64,000 nt of DNA from Hirundichthys speculiger (taxonomy: Eukaryota > Chordata > Actinopteri > Beloniformes > Exocoetidae). Positions within the stretch are counted from its first letter, which is position 1, and the number at the start of each line of letters is the position of its first letter. The notes under the pieces were generated by a model, which saw nothing but the letters and a program-made list of their open reading frames with translations, was not told where the DNA came from and ran no database searches. The stretch is from contig JAGFBZ010002129.1 of NCBI GenBank assembly GCA_018398805.1, positions 1,452,750 through 1,516,749 of the forward strand, read 5' to 3'. The position numbers and the translations under genes were made by a program. Of the stretch, positions 11,516 through 23,969 are shown piece after piece.

Positions 11516-12080
11516 CACTCACTTTTCTGTGTGTGGCTTGAATATCAAGATAACAATTATGGAGTTAAACAGCACCAAATGGAAACACGGGCTTTATTTT
11601 CCCGTGTCCTGGTTCGTCTGCTTGTTGAAAGGCTCGTCGTGCTGCTTCGAGGGGTCAGCTGTGTCAGCTGGTAACAAAGAGCCTGTGTCGTTCTGTGAGC
11701 AGACGGCTCCGGGGTCGGGGACCCTGTCCACTCGCTGCACAATGCTTTTATTCTCCAGCCCGGCGTGGGTTTCTGTGATCCAGGGCCACCTCGTCTGCAG
11801 TCATGACCTCACTGCTGCCGATGTGCCCAGTAATGATGCCTCGACTGAGAAGCGCCTGAGAGAATCACTGAAACGGTACGTCGGTATCGGGATGTGCATC
11901 CACATGCAAAAGCTGCTCTTTTATTTCTGATAAGAGACAAGTGAGACTTCTTAAACCAACAAAAGCTGAAAAATAAAAAATGAGTTTTCAGTTGTTTCAA
12001 AAGTCTCAACTGAGAAACCTCATCTACCCCAACTTCAGAATCATGGCTGATCATCAACAAAGGAAAACGCTCAGCGAAGG
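11516..12080. other. GC-richer block after fam177a1, possible decayed exon
   Basis: GC content rises at about 11,600-11,880, and both strands stay open for over 60 codons. On the minus strand a frame runs to a TAA at about 11,592-11,594 that is embedded in AATAAA, and a CTCTCAG acceptor-like site lies near 11,860. In mammals the 3' end of PPP2R3C lies here on the minus strand. Similarity to it is faint and needs a frameshift. I do not call a gene. Confidence 0.25.
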
Positions 12081-12233
12081 TTACTTTTTTTTTGGCCCAT
12101 AATAGTTTTGTCTCATTTTATTTGAATGAAGTCAGACATACAAAAAAATTAGACTTTTTTTTAAAAAATGTAATTCTTGGAGGGGCCATGAAGTTTGCCC
12201 AGCAGGTACACTTGTGCTCTGTAGCGTTGGAGA

Positions 12234-12420
12234 GTGACTGTCCCTCTGGGTGTTCTGGGAGCCTGTTGCTGTCAGATTCGTTACAGGTGGGAGTTTAACT
12301 CCATGTGGGCCGACCCTTTGTCACTGATTCTGTTTATAACTTTCATGGACAAAATTTCTGGGCGCTCAATACAAACTGGGGGTTGTGACCAAGCGCTGAC
12401 ATGCCCTCTTTCAGGTTGTG
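12234..12420 (+). mobile_element. LINE reverse-transcriptase fragment (Rex1-like)
   Basis: The frame around 12,295-12,380 reads PLSLILFITFMDKISGRS. This matches the 'LSPLLFIIFMDRISRRSQG' block of Rex1-type fish LINE reverse transcriptase. Upstream residues fit the preceding 'VGLRQG' region only with frame breaks. It is a short inactive remnant. Confidence 0.65.
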
Positions 12421-12649
12421 TCCTACCAGAAAGTAGGTTTTTGTTGCAGTTCCTTGACGGACCAGTAGTTGCTGGCCTGAAAACGGAGCAAATCCCCACT
12501 CACGCCCATGTTGAAATGGCTAACCATAAAATAACCATATTTACACCCTGGTACAAACAACAGTTTTGTTCTGTGTAGTTAGATTTTACATCCATTACAA
12601 CTACGGTGGGGTGATTTTTTTTTTTGTTTATGTTTGTTTTTGGTTTTTT

Positions 12650-12900
12650 GTATCACAACAGGCAAAATGTTATGGCAGACTGCATTTGATTGGCGGCTTA
12701 GCATAGCCACTGGCTCTTTGTTATCATTTTAGCTACTTAGCTCATAAGATTATATCGACTCTAGAGCTGTGAATAATAACCTAACAGTGCATATCGTATT
12801 TTAAAGAGGATATGTTTTTGAGCCAGTGTGTTTTGTTAATTGTACCAACAGTCTGACGTGATTGGCTGTTGACCTGAAAGGGTCTCAACGAAGCTTAGCT
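12650..12900. repeat. dispersed repeat B, copy 1
   Basis: Diverged relative of 23,970-24,260 and 34,350-34,570. Shared order of blocks: a 'TTAGC..CTTAG' segment, GTACCAACAG, a GTGACYGGYYCTGGGTYGGC-like segment, then an AGGTCT segment. All copies are old. The following 12,901-14,139 holds no gene I can support. Confidence 0.4.
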
Positions 12901-14139
12901 GAGCAGCTAAGTTAACCAGGTTTCAGCTACATGCGGCACTATTGTTGATGATGTTGCAACTGAAACATAATCTGAGACAGAAAATCCTGCAGCACATCAT
13001 CGTTTTTTAACTGAGACTGGAAGGCAGTTGACTCCGTTGTGACGTCATTCTGACCCTCAACTTCCCAGCTAATTGTAGCGCTCTGCTGTTGGGAGACAGC
13101 ACCCATCACTGACCGAAACCCGCCCATCTCTGACTGATCTGTCCATCACTGCCATCTCTAAGTTGCTTAACTGCCCGGATTCAAGGTCCCGGTGATTTCC
13201 TTCAGTGAGTTGTGCTACATGTTGCAATTAAATTTTAGACAAGAAGATTCACAACGGTTTCAAAGCTGCTTTTCAAATTCATGAAAGTGTTGATTCATGC
13301 TTCAGACATGACTTTGTCTTTGTTGTATGTAGAGGGACGTGACAATAGTTACATAGTGATAGGTGGACTTTAAAGGCATGTCATTAAAATGTCCTGAGGT
13401 TGGTGACTGTGTTTATATCCCAGTCAAGGACACCTGATTCATTTCCTCTCCTTTCTTCCATTTTGAATATCTTCTTTGACTTTGTGTTTGGTTAAGGTGA
13501 GGTCTACAAGGTCTATTTGGTTAAGGTCACATCCCTTAAAACAAACAAATGTCAGAACTAATGTTTGAAAATGTTTCTTGTCTCAACAGTCAGATGCAGG
13601 TTAGCTTAGCACCTTATAACACGTGTTAAAATCTTCTCTGCACTTATGAATTTAACAAATAATCAACATGTTTATTTGTATGTTTTAGTTAGAACAAATG
13701 TTCATATCCAGGTATTTTTAGATTTTTATTAAGAGCTAAACCTTTGACTCTAGCTACATATTTAGCTAGCTGGCTATGTATTTCAGCAAGGGAGTGGTAT
13801 TGATTCGATCATCCAATTATTTCCAAAAATGTGTGCTATATCTTAAAATTCTGAGCTTCGTGGTCCAGTAATAAGATTGATAAATTACTTTTTTGTTTTT
13901 TTGTTTTACAGAGCACAAGCTTTTTACATGAAACATGAAAATGAATCTATGACTATACGTACAATTACACACAGGAAAAAAAAGTTAATGCTGTAGCGAA
14001 TATAGTCCTAAGATTTATTTAAAAGCAGCAAGAACTGCAGCAGACTTGCTTGTTTTCTGGGAGATTTTTCCACATTCTGTGTACGGTGAAAAAAACTGGA
14101 GAAAAAGAAGAAAAAAAAGAAAGAAGCTTCGCTGCGTTT

Positions 14140-14560
14140 ATTTTTAACTCTGGAGAAAGCAAACCTGTCCCAGATTACCTAAGAAGGATTGAAGGTTCGT
14201 AATGTTCCAGAGGATCTGGACCCAAAGCCCCCTAAATCTTTATAAACCAACAGAGGTATTTTGAAATAATCTCTTTAACCCGACCAGCAGTGTTCTGAAT
14301 CAGCTGCAGCTGCCTAATCAATCTCTTAGGCTGCCTTGTAAATATAATATCGCTGTAATCAAGTCTACTAAACCGAAAATGCACAGACCAGATTTTCTAA
14401 ATCACTCTGAGACATTATCCCTTTAATCCTTCAAGTACTTTTGAGGTGATAATAGGCTGACTTCAGGTCTGAGCACATAATGACACCCAGATTTCTGACT
14501 TGGCTTGTGGTTTTTAGCAATGCAGACTGAAGTTTTTTTTTTTTTTTTTTTTTTTACTAT
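14140..14560 (-). mobile_element. degenerate LINE 3' region, minus orientation
   Basis: Resembles the better-preserved element at 40,845-41,790: TTCTGAATCAGCTGCAGCTG is followed by ATATCGCTGTAATCAAGTCT and CTACTAAA, the antisense of a LINE reverse-transcriptase C-terminus common in fish. A run of about 24 T follows near 14,530-14,555. No intact frame. Confidence 0.5.
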
Positions 14561-15049
14561 TCTTCCCTTGGCTCCAAAGTCAAGTATTTTTGTCAAATTG
14601 AAATAAATTTAGCAAAATCCAGTTGTTTTTTATTCAAGGCACTTAACGAGTGCTCGTAAGGAGATAATGGAGAGATTTTTATTGTGTATTTTTTTAATTT
14701 TTCCCTGTCAGGAAATTCCAGCTGCATAGTGGTTTCACATATATTCTAAAAATGAGGTCTTGAAACCAGACAAAAAAAAAAAAAAAAACTGAAGCCAGGA
14801 TGCCAGTATTTCAGGGCTTAATGAGGGACTTACCAACAGGCTGGAAAATGTTTGGAACTAAGCATGACAGGAAAACTACTTTTTGCTGTCAGTAAACTAA
14901 TCTGGGGGGAAAAAAACAGAAAAAAAGTGTGTGCTACTGGTCATTTGGGGCATGCTGGGAAATTATACATTTGGATATTGTTTGAACATATGTTTTTGAA
15001 AGTTATGCTAGCTCACAAACGGGACAGGGAAGCCCAGCGAGTTGGTGAA

Positions 15050-15290
15050 TGATGCCCCGGCATGTCACACCACATCATTATGGCGGTGCCACGTCGAGAC
15101 GGCTCATCTCTAATTGTCAGAAAGTGAAGTCAGCTCATCCAACACAAGGCAGCCTCGCACAGGGTCCACAATGACAGACAGTAACACCCAGTGAGAGCCT
15201 GCTCATCCCCGTACAATGAGCTATGCTAATAACTCATGCTGTTAGTATTCATAATTAACACAGAGATGAGTCTCATTTATTTATTTATTT
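15050..15290. promoter_or_regulatory. candidate conserved non-coding element
   Basis: Low-repeat, complex sequence with an octamer-like ATGCTAAT at about 15,220 and a TTAGTATTCATAATTAACAC stretch. It is flanked by degenerate repeats. The call rests on sequence texture only, since alignment is impossible here. The rest of 14,561-18,147 has no supported gene. Confidence 0.28.
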
Positions 15291-16528
15291 TTAATTATGC
15301 TGGGTAAATTCTGTGTCAGACGTGTCAGTGGTGATGTTAGCTTTGAGGGTAAGCTATGTCGCTAGTCGTCCAAATCTGCTCTGATTGATTCATTGGTGCT
15401 CTGAAAAAAAAAAAAAAAAAAACAGTAGCTGACTGTTATAATTAATTACTTTATTTAGTCCTTTTTTGAACCAGTTATAGCTATACATAAAGCCCCAGCT
15501 CAGAAATAAATATAGCACAAATAACTTCTTCTCATGTGTGAGTTAAAAACAGTCAAACAGTCCCAGACATGACAGTTTGAAATACACAGAAGTTAATAGC
15601 AGTGGCTTAGTGGCAGCCTGCCAGCCAGGACCAAAAAGGAAAATAATGTCAGAGTGTGTAATACTTGGAGATAATCACTCACTGCCCTGTCACATCGCTT
15701 GTATTAAAGCACACAAGGAACTTCTGAAGTGACTAGCTGCTCAGCAAACACGACTCTACATACTTCGGAGGATGAGTCTTTCTGCTGTTGGAACGACATC
15801 ACAGCTCAGCTAGCAGGCTAACTTATATTAAAAAGAAGTGATGTATGAGAACTTGGTATATCTTATTTTACCAGTAATATATACAGTGTTCTAGTGAGAC
15901 AATCAGTCCGCAGTTAGCAATTACACTGACCACGACAGAGGTGCAAAGTGAATTTAATCTCCAAGTTGTAAACAAGATCAGAGAGGTCATTGACTCATTC
16001 ATCACAGAATGAAGGATGCTGGGAAATGACAAATGATCAGTAAGAAACAGCCGTTTTTAAACCATCACATGAACAACATCTGGACCTTGAGATAAGTCTT
16101 CAGACGCCTACGTATAAAAACAGATTTGATAATCAGGAGCGATGGCCCTCAACAGGCCAAAATGTAGAGGAAAAGTCACGGACTTATGAATCAGCATTAA
16201 ATAATAAGGCCATGTTGACCCCAAAATGCAGTTTTTACACAACAAAAAGAAATACAGTTTGGTTGAACATAGAATTAACACCCTGAACATTAATGACTCC
16301 TAATGGACGATGGATTCCAGCGTCAAGGGTTGAGTTTGTGACCATTGTCTTTAGTATTTCAACCGTGTTATGAAGTCCTGTTCAGTAAAGAAAAGATGAA
16401 CATGTTGGAGAAAATTCTCAAATAGGCTCTATGTTAATGATTTCGCAAATTTGAAGTGAGAAGAGCTACATTCATGCATGAGAAACATATTAAAACTGCA
16501 TTTAGACTGTAATTGACTAGAAGGAGAC

Positions 16529-16600
16529 TCTGAATTGGAACAATACTTCATATGTGACTGATGACGTTTTACAAGAACGTGCACTGGGAATTGTCTACTC
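16529..16600. repeat. dispersed repeat A, copy 2
   Basis: Second copy of the repeat at 5,215-5,330. GAATTGGAACAATACTT and GTGACTGATGACGTTTTACA are followed by AGAAC. Divergence between the two copies is moderate. Confidence 0.5.
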
Positions 16601-17494
16601 TCCCATGATGTCTTCCATCATTACTTTTGAGAGTATCTTAGGTGATTTATGCTTCTACATGAGACCAGCGATGTACGTGTGTCTGCCTTAACTGGGCGCC
16701 ATACATATATTCTCAGACTGAACCTTACGTGCACCTCCCCAGTAATGTAACTCCATGTCTGGCTGACATGGGCTGCAACAAATGTGACTGCTTGTAATAA
16801 TTTTGTATTTTTTTTCTACATATTTTCCATACTGCTACTTTTTTGTCGTTTTCAAGTCAGGTGAAGAAGAAAGATGGCTGCAATGTCAACAATTTCTGTT
16901 GCGCAACACTGATCATCTCCAGCTCTCATAAGAAATGCTTCATTTGCTTTGCTGCTATGTCAGAACTACATAAAGGAAATACACTAAAAGGAAGCTCAGC
17001 ACTGCAAGCTACAGCGCTGCAGCGAAGAACCCGCTTTGCAGCCGAGCATTTGTTGGTATAAATGCAGAGCAACGGCCAACAACAATGGACAAGTTTAAAA
17101 GTGTATTTCATCCAAATCAGCTGTCCTACATCGTACAAGGTGAGAGGTTTGACAACGACACATCACACTGGTCTTGCAACCAAAGACTACCTCATACAAT
17201 TTTCTGACAGTTAGAAATCCTACAGCACCGTCAATTAAAATACAACTTGAAATGCGACCTAGATCCTTCCCAAAGAAAAATAAGAAACAAAGTAGGCCTC
17301 TTCTTTCCAAACCCATGGACCACATTCTTCCCTTACACCACTTCTTTTTTAAAGCATTTTCGGGACATATAAAAGCTACAACAAAGCGGTTTATTTTCAC
17401 ATGTTGTTTGTGGCAGCGCATACTGATGATTTCCATCTCCATCTGCATTTCCACCATAATCGAAGTCTACAATGAAAGAAGGTTCATCATTGCA

Positions 17495-17745
17495 CATTGC
17501 GGGCGTACCATTCTTGACATTGTACCCAAGATTAAGCAAATGCAAATCGAACAGTGTGAGATGTCCACTGTAGCTCCAGCCTGTGAGCTAGTTTAATGGC
17601 TGTTCATGTATGACATAGGACCATAAAGTGATGCGTAGTTGTCACAAAAGACAACCAGGATAGAAGTCCAATGTTACTTTTGGGTGGTTTTTGGCCAATA
17701 GCAGGGAAGGGTGACCACAAGAGATAGACAACACTTCCTAAACAT
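17495..17745. repeat. dispersed repeat F, inverted copy
   Basis: Reverse-complement partner of 9,188-9,465. The adjacent 17,100-17,460, read on the minus strand, is open for 120 codons and includes a VVHGFGKKRP...RSHFKLYFN-like stretch that recalls the start of PIF/Harbinger transposases. That reading is tentative. Confidence 0.55.
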
Positions 17746-18147
17746 AATCAAATATTCCTTCAGATGAAATTGAAACTGATATTCTCACATCAAAAACACC
17801 TTTTGTGGAAGAGAGTTTACCCACTGACAACAAGAAGGGTGCTGCAACATACAAATCAATTTGTCATTCCATCAAGCTTTCTAGTGAATCTTTTCTACAC
17901 CAAATTAGGTGCAGGTATTGCCTGCCCCAAAATTAAACTCTCTAAAATTAACTAGATGCAGAACTAGATGCATATTAGTCTCTATAGCACTTTCTGCACC
18001 CTTGAGATTAAATGTTCTCCTTCACTGATTGGGAGAGAGATGTTTTAACAGGGGTTCCTTAATCCTGATCCTGAAGACCTGCTGCATGTTTTAGCTGCTT
18101 TCCAAATCCAAATTGTCAGCTATTCAACTGCAGGCATCTCAGTCGTT

Positions 18148-18162
18148 CCACTAGAGGGCAGT
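18148..18162 (+). promoter_or_regulatory. CTCF-like motif
   Basis: CCACTAGAGGGCAGT fits the vertebrate CTCF core CCASYAGRKGGCRSY at all 15 positions. It lies in the gene-free interval between fam177a1 and psma6, where an insulator would be meaningful. Binding is inferred from the motif only. Confidence 0.5.
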
Positions 18163-20733
18163 CTTGTCTTTAACAGGAGAGATGAACTGGGGTTACCAGA
18201 GACCAGTGACACAGACATCAACTGTGATTGACACAGATCAAGTAATGTGTCGATAGTGTTATTGACACAGATCTTAGAGTAAGCTTATCAATGATTTCAG
18301 GATTTTTTTGAAAGGATTTTTTTTTTTTTTTTTTACTGTTGACTGAAACAAAAAAAGGTATAATCAACAGAAATGGAAACGCGGATGCAACTAACTGTTT
18401 GTCTGAGCCGCTTCCATCTGGGACTCGTGAGACACCCAGCGGTCATCAGACAATCAGTGATTAAGAGGGAAAACCCAGAGTTGGAACTCACAATGCCATT
18501 CCTTGTGACTTACTGATCCAGCCATTAAAGTGGGCATGTGCGCTCGAATTTATAAAGAAGCTGACATGCAAGCGTGTCTGCGTATTTCCCAAAGGGCCAG
18601 CCCCAAACTGTACATTACCCTCCTCCACCCGCACGTCCACGTGCTGCGCTCGAGCTGCCTGCTGCTGCTCAGACAGACCTGACATTTCTGTAGGGAGTTA
18701 AACTGGAGGGGCCGGGACAGCGCGTGTCAAGTCATCTTTAGGGGGGGGGGGCACTTTCGCTGACATTTTTACTTCTGAGGTGAATCAGAGGTCTTAACTG
18801 CAAGCTCTTAAATATATTCCAGCCACAGCAGGCTGCCATGTGTCCTGACGCATCTGATCTGAGATTAATCAGGACGCAGATGCGGTTCCACTTGCAAATT
18901 GCGCGTTGCTTACGCTCCAGATGCAAACTGCCCCGCTGGATGAGGTGGTACCTGTATGAAAAATGGCCCCGAGCTGCAGAAATGTTTCAAGCCAGGAGCG
19001 GCGGGGTCTCTTCAGTGGGAGATGAGACGAGTATAAATGGAAACATGAAGACACACAAAGACAGTGAGACATACAGAAAGACAGAAGTGGGGGGTGATGA
19101 GAACAGCAGCAGCCCCTTTGATGTGGGCCTCAGTGGGGCCCTGTGTGTTGAAGATGAGGCAGGCCTGCTGAGGGAAGGGGATTTCCAGCTCTGCTTGGTC
19201 TCCTGTCTCACCCCCTCAGCCTTCACTTCCTTCGTGGGCTTAAAAACAGAGAGCATGTCTGCAGAGATAAAGCCTCTAACAGCGCGGGTCATCACTCAGA
19301 AATGTCAGACTTTGTTGTTTTAGCGATGAGCCTTTATATCCTTTGTGGGGGTATAATTAAATATCTGCTGTTCTTTTCCATTTGCATCTCCACAGCATGA
19401 ACAGTTTTTTTACATGCAGAAAAATCCTCCTTGCATGATTGCAATCTCACATTACTGCAAAAACCTGTCTTCTCACTTGTGTCACTTCGAGGCGCACTCA
19501 CTCACTCACTCGCTGTCTGCCTGCACCCTCGGTGCCCTTTAAACACCCAAACACGCATGCACTTAACTGTCGAGCATTGTGAATGCGCGACATGCGTGTA
19601 GCCTCGCGCGCTGGGCCCGTGGAAAGCCCCTGGCACTTGCTGCATCCTATCTCAAATGCAAGTATGCAACTACAGGTGGCTGGTGAACAATACTGATGCC
19701 GTACGACCTGCGGCCGGCTTCAAAAGGAAAAAGCAGAACTTTGAATTGAATATACATGAAAAGAGGGTTTTTGGAGCTTTCTCACTGACACAAGCCACAA
19801 ACTAAATGTGGTTATATTTGCAAGGTTTTTCCATCATGCATTTAATCTTCCGTCTCCATATCTGCAAATAACTACTTGGGACAAAAGATGAGGGGCCATT
19901 TTGGAGGCACAGAAAAGCACAGTGGTTAAGACTTTCTTATTTTTTTATGAGTGGCAAGTCCCTCTTTTATGAAGAGTTTTTTTGTTTTTTACTTTGTCAA
20001 TATGTCCACAAGATTACATTTATGGATAACGAGAACCACCAATGCTACAGTGTATTTGTGAATTTCTGCTTTGATTTTATGACCCAAACTTGACCCAAAA
20101 AAATGAATATAGATATGGTATTCCAATCATTGTTTATGGTTATTTTAACTAGATAAAGGAGGATATTTATGGATACAGGCGCCCACGCAAGGGAGACGAC
20201 ATGTCCCTCTCATAGCTTCAAAGTTTTGTCGTGCATCAATCACATATTGTCGTCCTTCTGGGCTTTTCTGGTACCTTCAATAATCTTTCTGCTCATGCTC
20301 AGTATCCATTGTGACATCCTGTTACGGGCCAATTCCACCCTCAACTGGAGTTTGGTGTCACGTGTGTCGAAGCGGGAAAAGTTGCAAATTCCCCAACTTT
20401 CGATGGAAGCAGCGCTATCGATGCAACGCACAGATCCCACAATTCAGTGCGAGTACAGTTTACGTCACCACATTCAAGGTCTATAGACCGAGGCTGACGA
20501 CGCAATGTGCACGTGTGAGCGTGGAGGTTACTTAGATATGCAGATAAATGTGAAGGAAATATTCTTCCACAACATATTTGGCGGCTCTCTCACTCTGACC
20601 AAATTATTCACAGACGACCGCTAATCGGTTTGTTCATTTTAGCCACGGCTGCCTCGACACTTTCAACCATTTTGGACCACTGGCAGTATCCAAAGACAAA
20701 ACTAGCTTAGTTTTTTAGTGCTGTAACTGAACC
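18163..20733. other. gene-free interval with candidate non-coding elements
   Basis: No recognised gene. Sequence at 18,480-18,720 (CpG-containing, with CACGTG) and 18,780-19,330 is complex and low-repeat. A 161-codon open frame at 18,838-19,323 has no domain I recognise and no splice or start support. A CTCACTCACTCA stretch lies near 19,497. A G run of about 12 is at 18,741. Confidence 0.35.
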
Positions 20734-21232
20734 ATAAGGGCTTAATGTAGCCCAGGTTAGGCCCAGCTGTGTCTGCTATGTTGGACAGGTGCTACTAGGA
20801 GTGTCGCTCCATCTACAAGAAGTTAACTCAAGCTAAGTGAAGCTACCTGTGTTTTGCTCTTCCTGTAAAGACGGCAAACCTAGCATGCTCTGTTTATGGA
20901 TGTAATAGCTCAAAACCAGCTCCTGTTAGGCTTCCTTTAGAACTACAGCAGAAGTTGATTCAGTTTACCTGGAGATGACGATATAAGGGCTAAATGTAGC
21001 CCAGGTCAGGCCCGTCTGTGTCTGCTATGTTGGACAGGTGCTACTGGGAGTGTTGTTCCATCTACACAAAGTTAAATTAAGCTAAGTGGAGCTACCGGTG
21101 TAGCTCTTCCTGTAAAGATGGCAGACCTAGCATGTTCTGTTTATGGTTGTAATAGCTCAAAACCAGCTCCTGTTAGCCTTCCTTTAGAAACTACAGCAGA
21201 AGTTGATTCAGTTTATCTGGAGATGACGATAT
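20734..21232. repeat. 249-bp tandem duplication
   Basis: Two head-to-tail copies, 20,734-20,982 and 20,983-21,232, about 90 percent identical by eye. Each starts ATAAGGGCT and ends GGAGATGACG. Both contain TTCCTGTAAAGAYGGCARAC and CTCAAAACCAGCTCCTGTTA. The second copy opens a 67-codon frame (21,118-21,321, beginning MADLACSVYGCNSSK); the first copy lacks it, so it is probably not a gene. Confidence 0.8.
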
Positions 21233-21489
21233 CCCATCAAGAATACTTGAGAAGACACAAGTCTGCAGTCTTCATTTTTCAGGCAGGCGCTTTATATTTG
21301 GGCCTGAAAAGATGCTGTTGAAGACATCCTGCCTTCATGCCGATAATGTTGACAATAATTCCACTACATGGTCAAACAACTAAAGGAAGTCCAGTTATTC
21401 ACTTTTCTGTGGTTCACAAATCCCAGTTAAGCTACAAAATTTGCAACGCATTTTTAGCAAAAAAAAAAAAAAAAAAAACACCACAAGGA

Positions 21490-22290
21490 GGAATTCAGCT
21501 ACGGAGATTCTCTTAGAAACGAAAGGACTTCTGGATGAGTGCGCTGACGCAAATGGAAATGAAGCGTCACTGTTTCTCCTCACTCTGTACACCTCAGACT
21601 TCCAGTCTAACTCTAGTTCTGTCTCATCCAGAAATACTCAGATGAGGCTTCTGCTGCGGGGGTGAATCAGCGGTGGGCAGACGACGAGAACAGCGAACTG
21701 GTGGACCGCGGTGTGAGGGCAGTCATTTCAACGTGAACGAAAGAAAGACAGTCGACTTTAGGAGCATCAGGAGTGAGACTATTTCCATCCTGAGAGAAGA
21801 GGTGAAGACGGCGGAGGACGCCAGATACCTGGATGTCCTGCCAAATGAGCGCGGTAGCTCTGTTGGAGCTCTGGAAATACAACGCTGAGGCCGTCTACAA
21901 GAAGTCACAGAGCAGATTGTACCTTTTAAGGAAGTTTCTTTGTTTACAAGTTGTTGCAAAGCTTCCATATATGGACGGTGGTGCAATCTTTGCAGCATCA
22001 GAGTCAGCGATCCAAAGGAACTGAGGAAACTAAAGAGAAAGTCTGAAAAACTTCATACATTGCTAAACATCATGACACATGACAGTAATTAAAGAACAGG
22101 AGCAGTAATTAAAGAACAGGAGCTCTGTTGGAACTTCACTTCAGCCAACAGCAATGACACAGCGAGGTTCTAAAGTGATTATAATACCAGCTGACTGACT
22201 GACTGATTGATTTACGACTTACTTATGAAACTAAATCGAATTTCTCTTTGAGGATTAATAAAGCATCATTGAATTGAATTGAACTAAATG
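21490..22290 (+). mobile_element. LINE reverse-transcriptase 3' half, decayed
   Basis: Broken frames align in order to the C-terminal half of a common fish LINE ORF2: LYTSDFQSNSSS (YTxDF), NERKTVDFRSIRSETIS (KTKEMVVDFRRNR region), DARYLDVLP (YKYLGV), then WKYNAEAVYKKSQSRLYLLR (LWKYNTEAVYKKGQSRLYFLR) after a frameshift, and LHTLLNIMTH. The 3' end carries GGATTAATAAAGCATC and (TTGAA)n, the usual LINE terminus. Inactive through frameshifts and stops. Confidence 0.8.
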
Positions 22291-22309
22291 ATCTCTCATT
22301 ACATATTTG

Positions 22310-22395
22310 CCATTTTTGATATCCACTTATCCTCTGGACCATTTCCCAGCTGCCAGTGGGGCAGAGTCCAGCCTGGAAACATCTCCAGTTCATCA
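22310..22395 (+). repeat. fragment of the L2-tail-like dispersed repeat
   Basis: CCACTTATCCTCTGGACC, then GGGGCAGAGTCCAGCCTGGA and CCAGTTCATCACGGTGCCAC, are a worn copy of the element best preserved at 42,070-42,430. Confidence 0.45.
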
Positions 22396-22854
22396 CGGTG
22401 CCACGTGAATATTTGTATAAATACAAAACAAACTAATCTGAATTTTGAAGACTTTATATCCTCTAGAGTCTAGACTGACAAAAACGTCATTTATGCTAAC
22501 TCTTCTTCTAAATGAGCATCTGCATATCAGTCTGTATTGACCAGATGCTGCTCATTTCATGATGACATCTTTCCTGGCTCTGCAGTCTTGCTTTTGTGAC
22601 ACAATACCAGGTACCGCTTCATTATAAATGAGGCTTAACTTTCAAATCTGACTTGAAAAGGAAAAAAAGTAATAACGAAACAATTCCTCCTTTCTTGACT
22701 TCCAGCCAGAAGCACAAGCAACAAAAGGGCAGAGAGATAAGGCTGCACATGTTTTGGTCATATTAGACTTTTTATATCTTAACCATCGATAAAATGTTTG
22801 ATCGACTTCCTTCTGGCAGAGTCAAAGAGTTGTAGACAATTGTCTTATTGCTAT

Positions 22855-23060
22855 CAGGTCTGGATTACACAAATGAGCCACCACAAAGACATGCAAAAAT
22901 GACCACAAAGTGACGCAAAACCAGCAGAAAGAGAAGCCAAACAGTTACACATACTGTAATTGCGGAGGTATGCAAAGTGGCTGCGCCAAGAGATAAGATG
23001 ATTACAGAGAGGTACAAAGCAGCCGAGATGAAATAAAAAGGGCACAAAATGACACAAAGA
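22855..23060. repeat. degenerate minisatellite, opposite orientation to 3,728-4,770
   Basis: Repeated CACAAARTGACRCAAAA-like units (AAATGACCACAAAGTGACG, GGGCACAAAATGACACAAAG). This is the reverse complement of the GTGTCTCTTTGTGGTC family. Poorly phased and old. Confidence 0.6.
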
Positions 23061-23969
23061 AATGTTCAGATTGAGTTTTTTGTTTTGTTTTGTTTTTTCT
23101 AGGTCTTCTCTCTAGATCGAGGGGCAGGATTATATGTACAATTAATTTAGGTCAATCTAAAAAACAAAACTGCTCTAAATTCCAGTATGAACACATCTTA
23201 ATCGTCATTCAGAGAGAAAAGTTTGAACAGGCCGGTGTGTTGTGCAGCACGGTCTTCGTTCGCTACAACAAACCAGTCGGGCTACAAACCAATTGTCGTT
23301 TTAAGTCAGCGGCGGCAGCAGCAGCTACTGATTATTTTGGCCTTCTGACTTTTGTTCGAGCCGCCCTGACTGGTCAGAGGTTGTTTTGTTTTGCAGGGCG
23401 GCGGCCCACTCCCAGGCTTATGTAACAGCTGGTCAGGGCGAAACAGTAGTGAAACATCCTCTGCAGAATAATGCGTCTGCATGGGCGGAGTGTGCTGCTG
23501 CGAAGGACTTTGAGGCCAAAATGTATGCTTTAGGTACTTTCCTGAGTTAAAGAGCAACCCCCTCCCCCTTCCCTCCCCTGCATCTGTCACCACTCTCCGA
23601 TCTGATGTCCAACGTACGGGCGAAGACGGGGTTTTTAAAAAAGAAAGCAGAGAAGCTGTCAACCAGCTCCTGCGTCGGCGGCATAAACTTCAGCGTGTGG
23701 TTGTTGGTGCTGAAGACAACAACAGCATTAAAGAAGCAAGTTCAAGTTCATCAGCTGCTGTTCTCACGACTGTCTGGTTTAATATGATTAATGAATGCAG
23801 AAGTTACTGTAAATCATTTGAGGAAAACATAGAATATTTATGCCCTTATGTCAAACCAAAGAGGCAAGATCTGGTTTTCAGAGGTGACGCCCGGAAGAGA
23901 AATGAGGAGCTTAACTGGATTTTACAGGGCGTGAATAAGTCCCTCATCAGGTGGAATTACATAAGGCAA

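Noticed and set aside
11529..11930. 133-codon plus-strand frame after fam177a1
   Set aside because: It begins within a few bases of the fam177a1 poly(A) region and resembles no protein. If anything was coding here, the minus strand is the better candidate.
16108..16290. Short minus-strand frame with hydrophobic residues
   Set aside because: 60 codons in AT-rich DNA, with no signal peptide logic, conservation cue or splice context.
17095..17457. Intact Harbinger transposase on the minus strand
   Set aside because: Only a short stretch is reminiscent of the family, and the frame lacks the DDE domain. Left as a tentative note with the repeat at 17,495-17,745.
18838..19323. 161-codon open frame on the plus strand
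   Set aside because: No recognisable domain, no promoter or splice context, and mixed composition. Probably chance in complex non-coding sequence.
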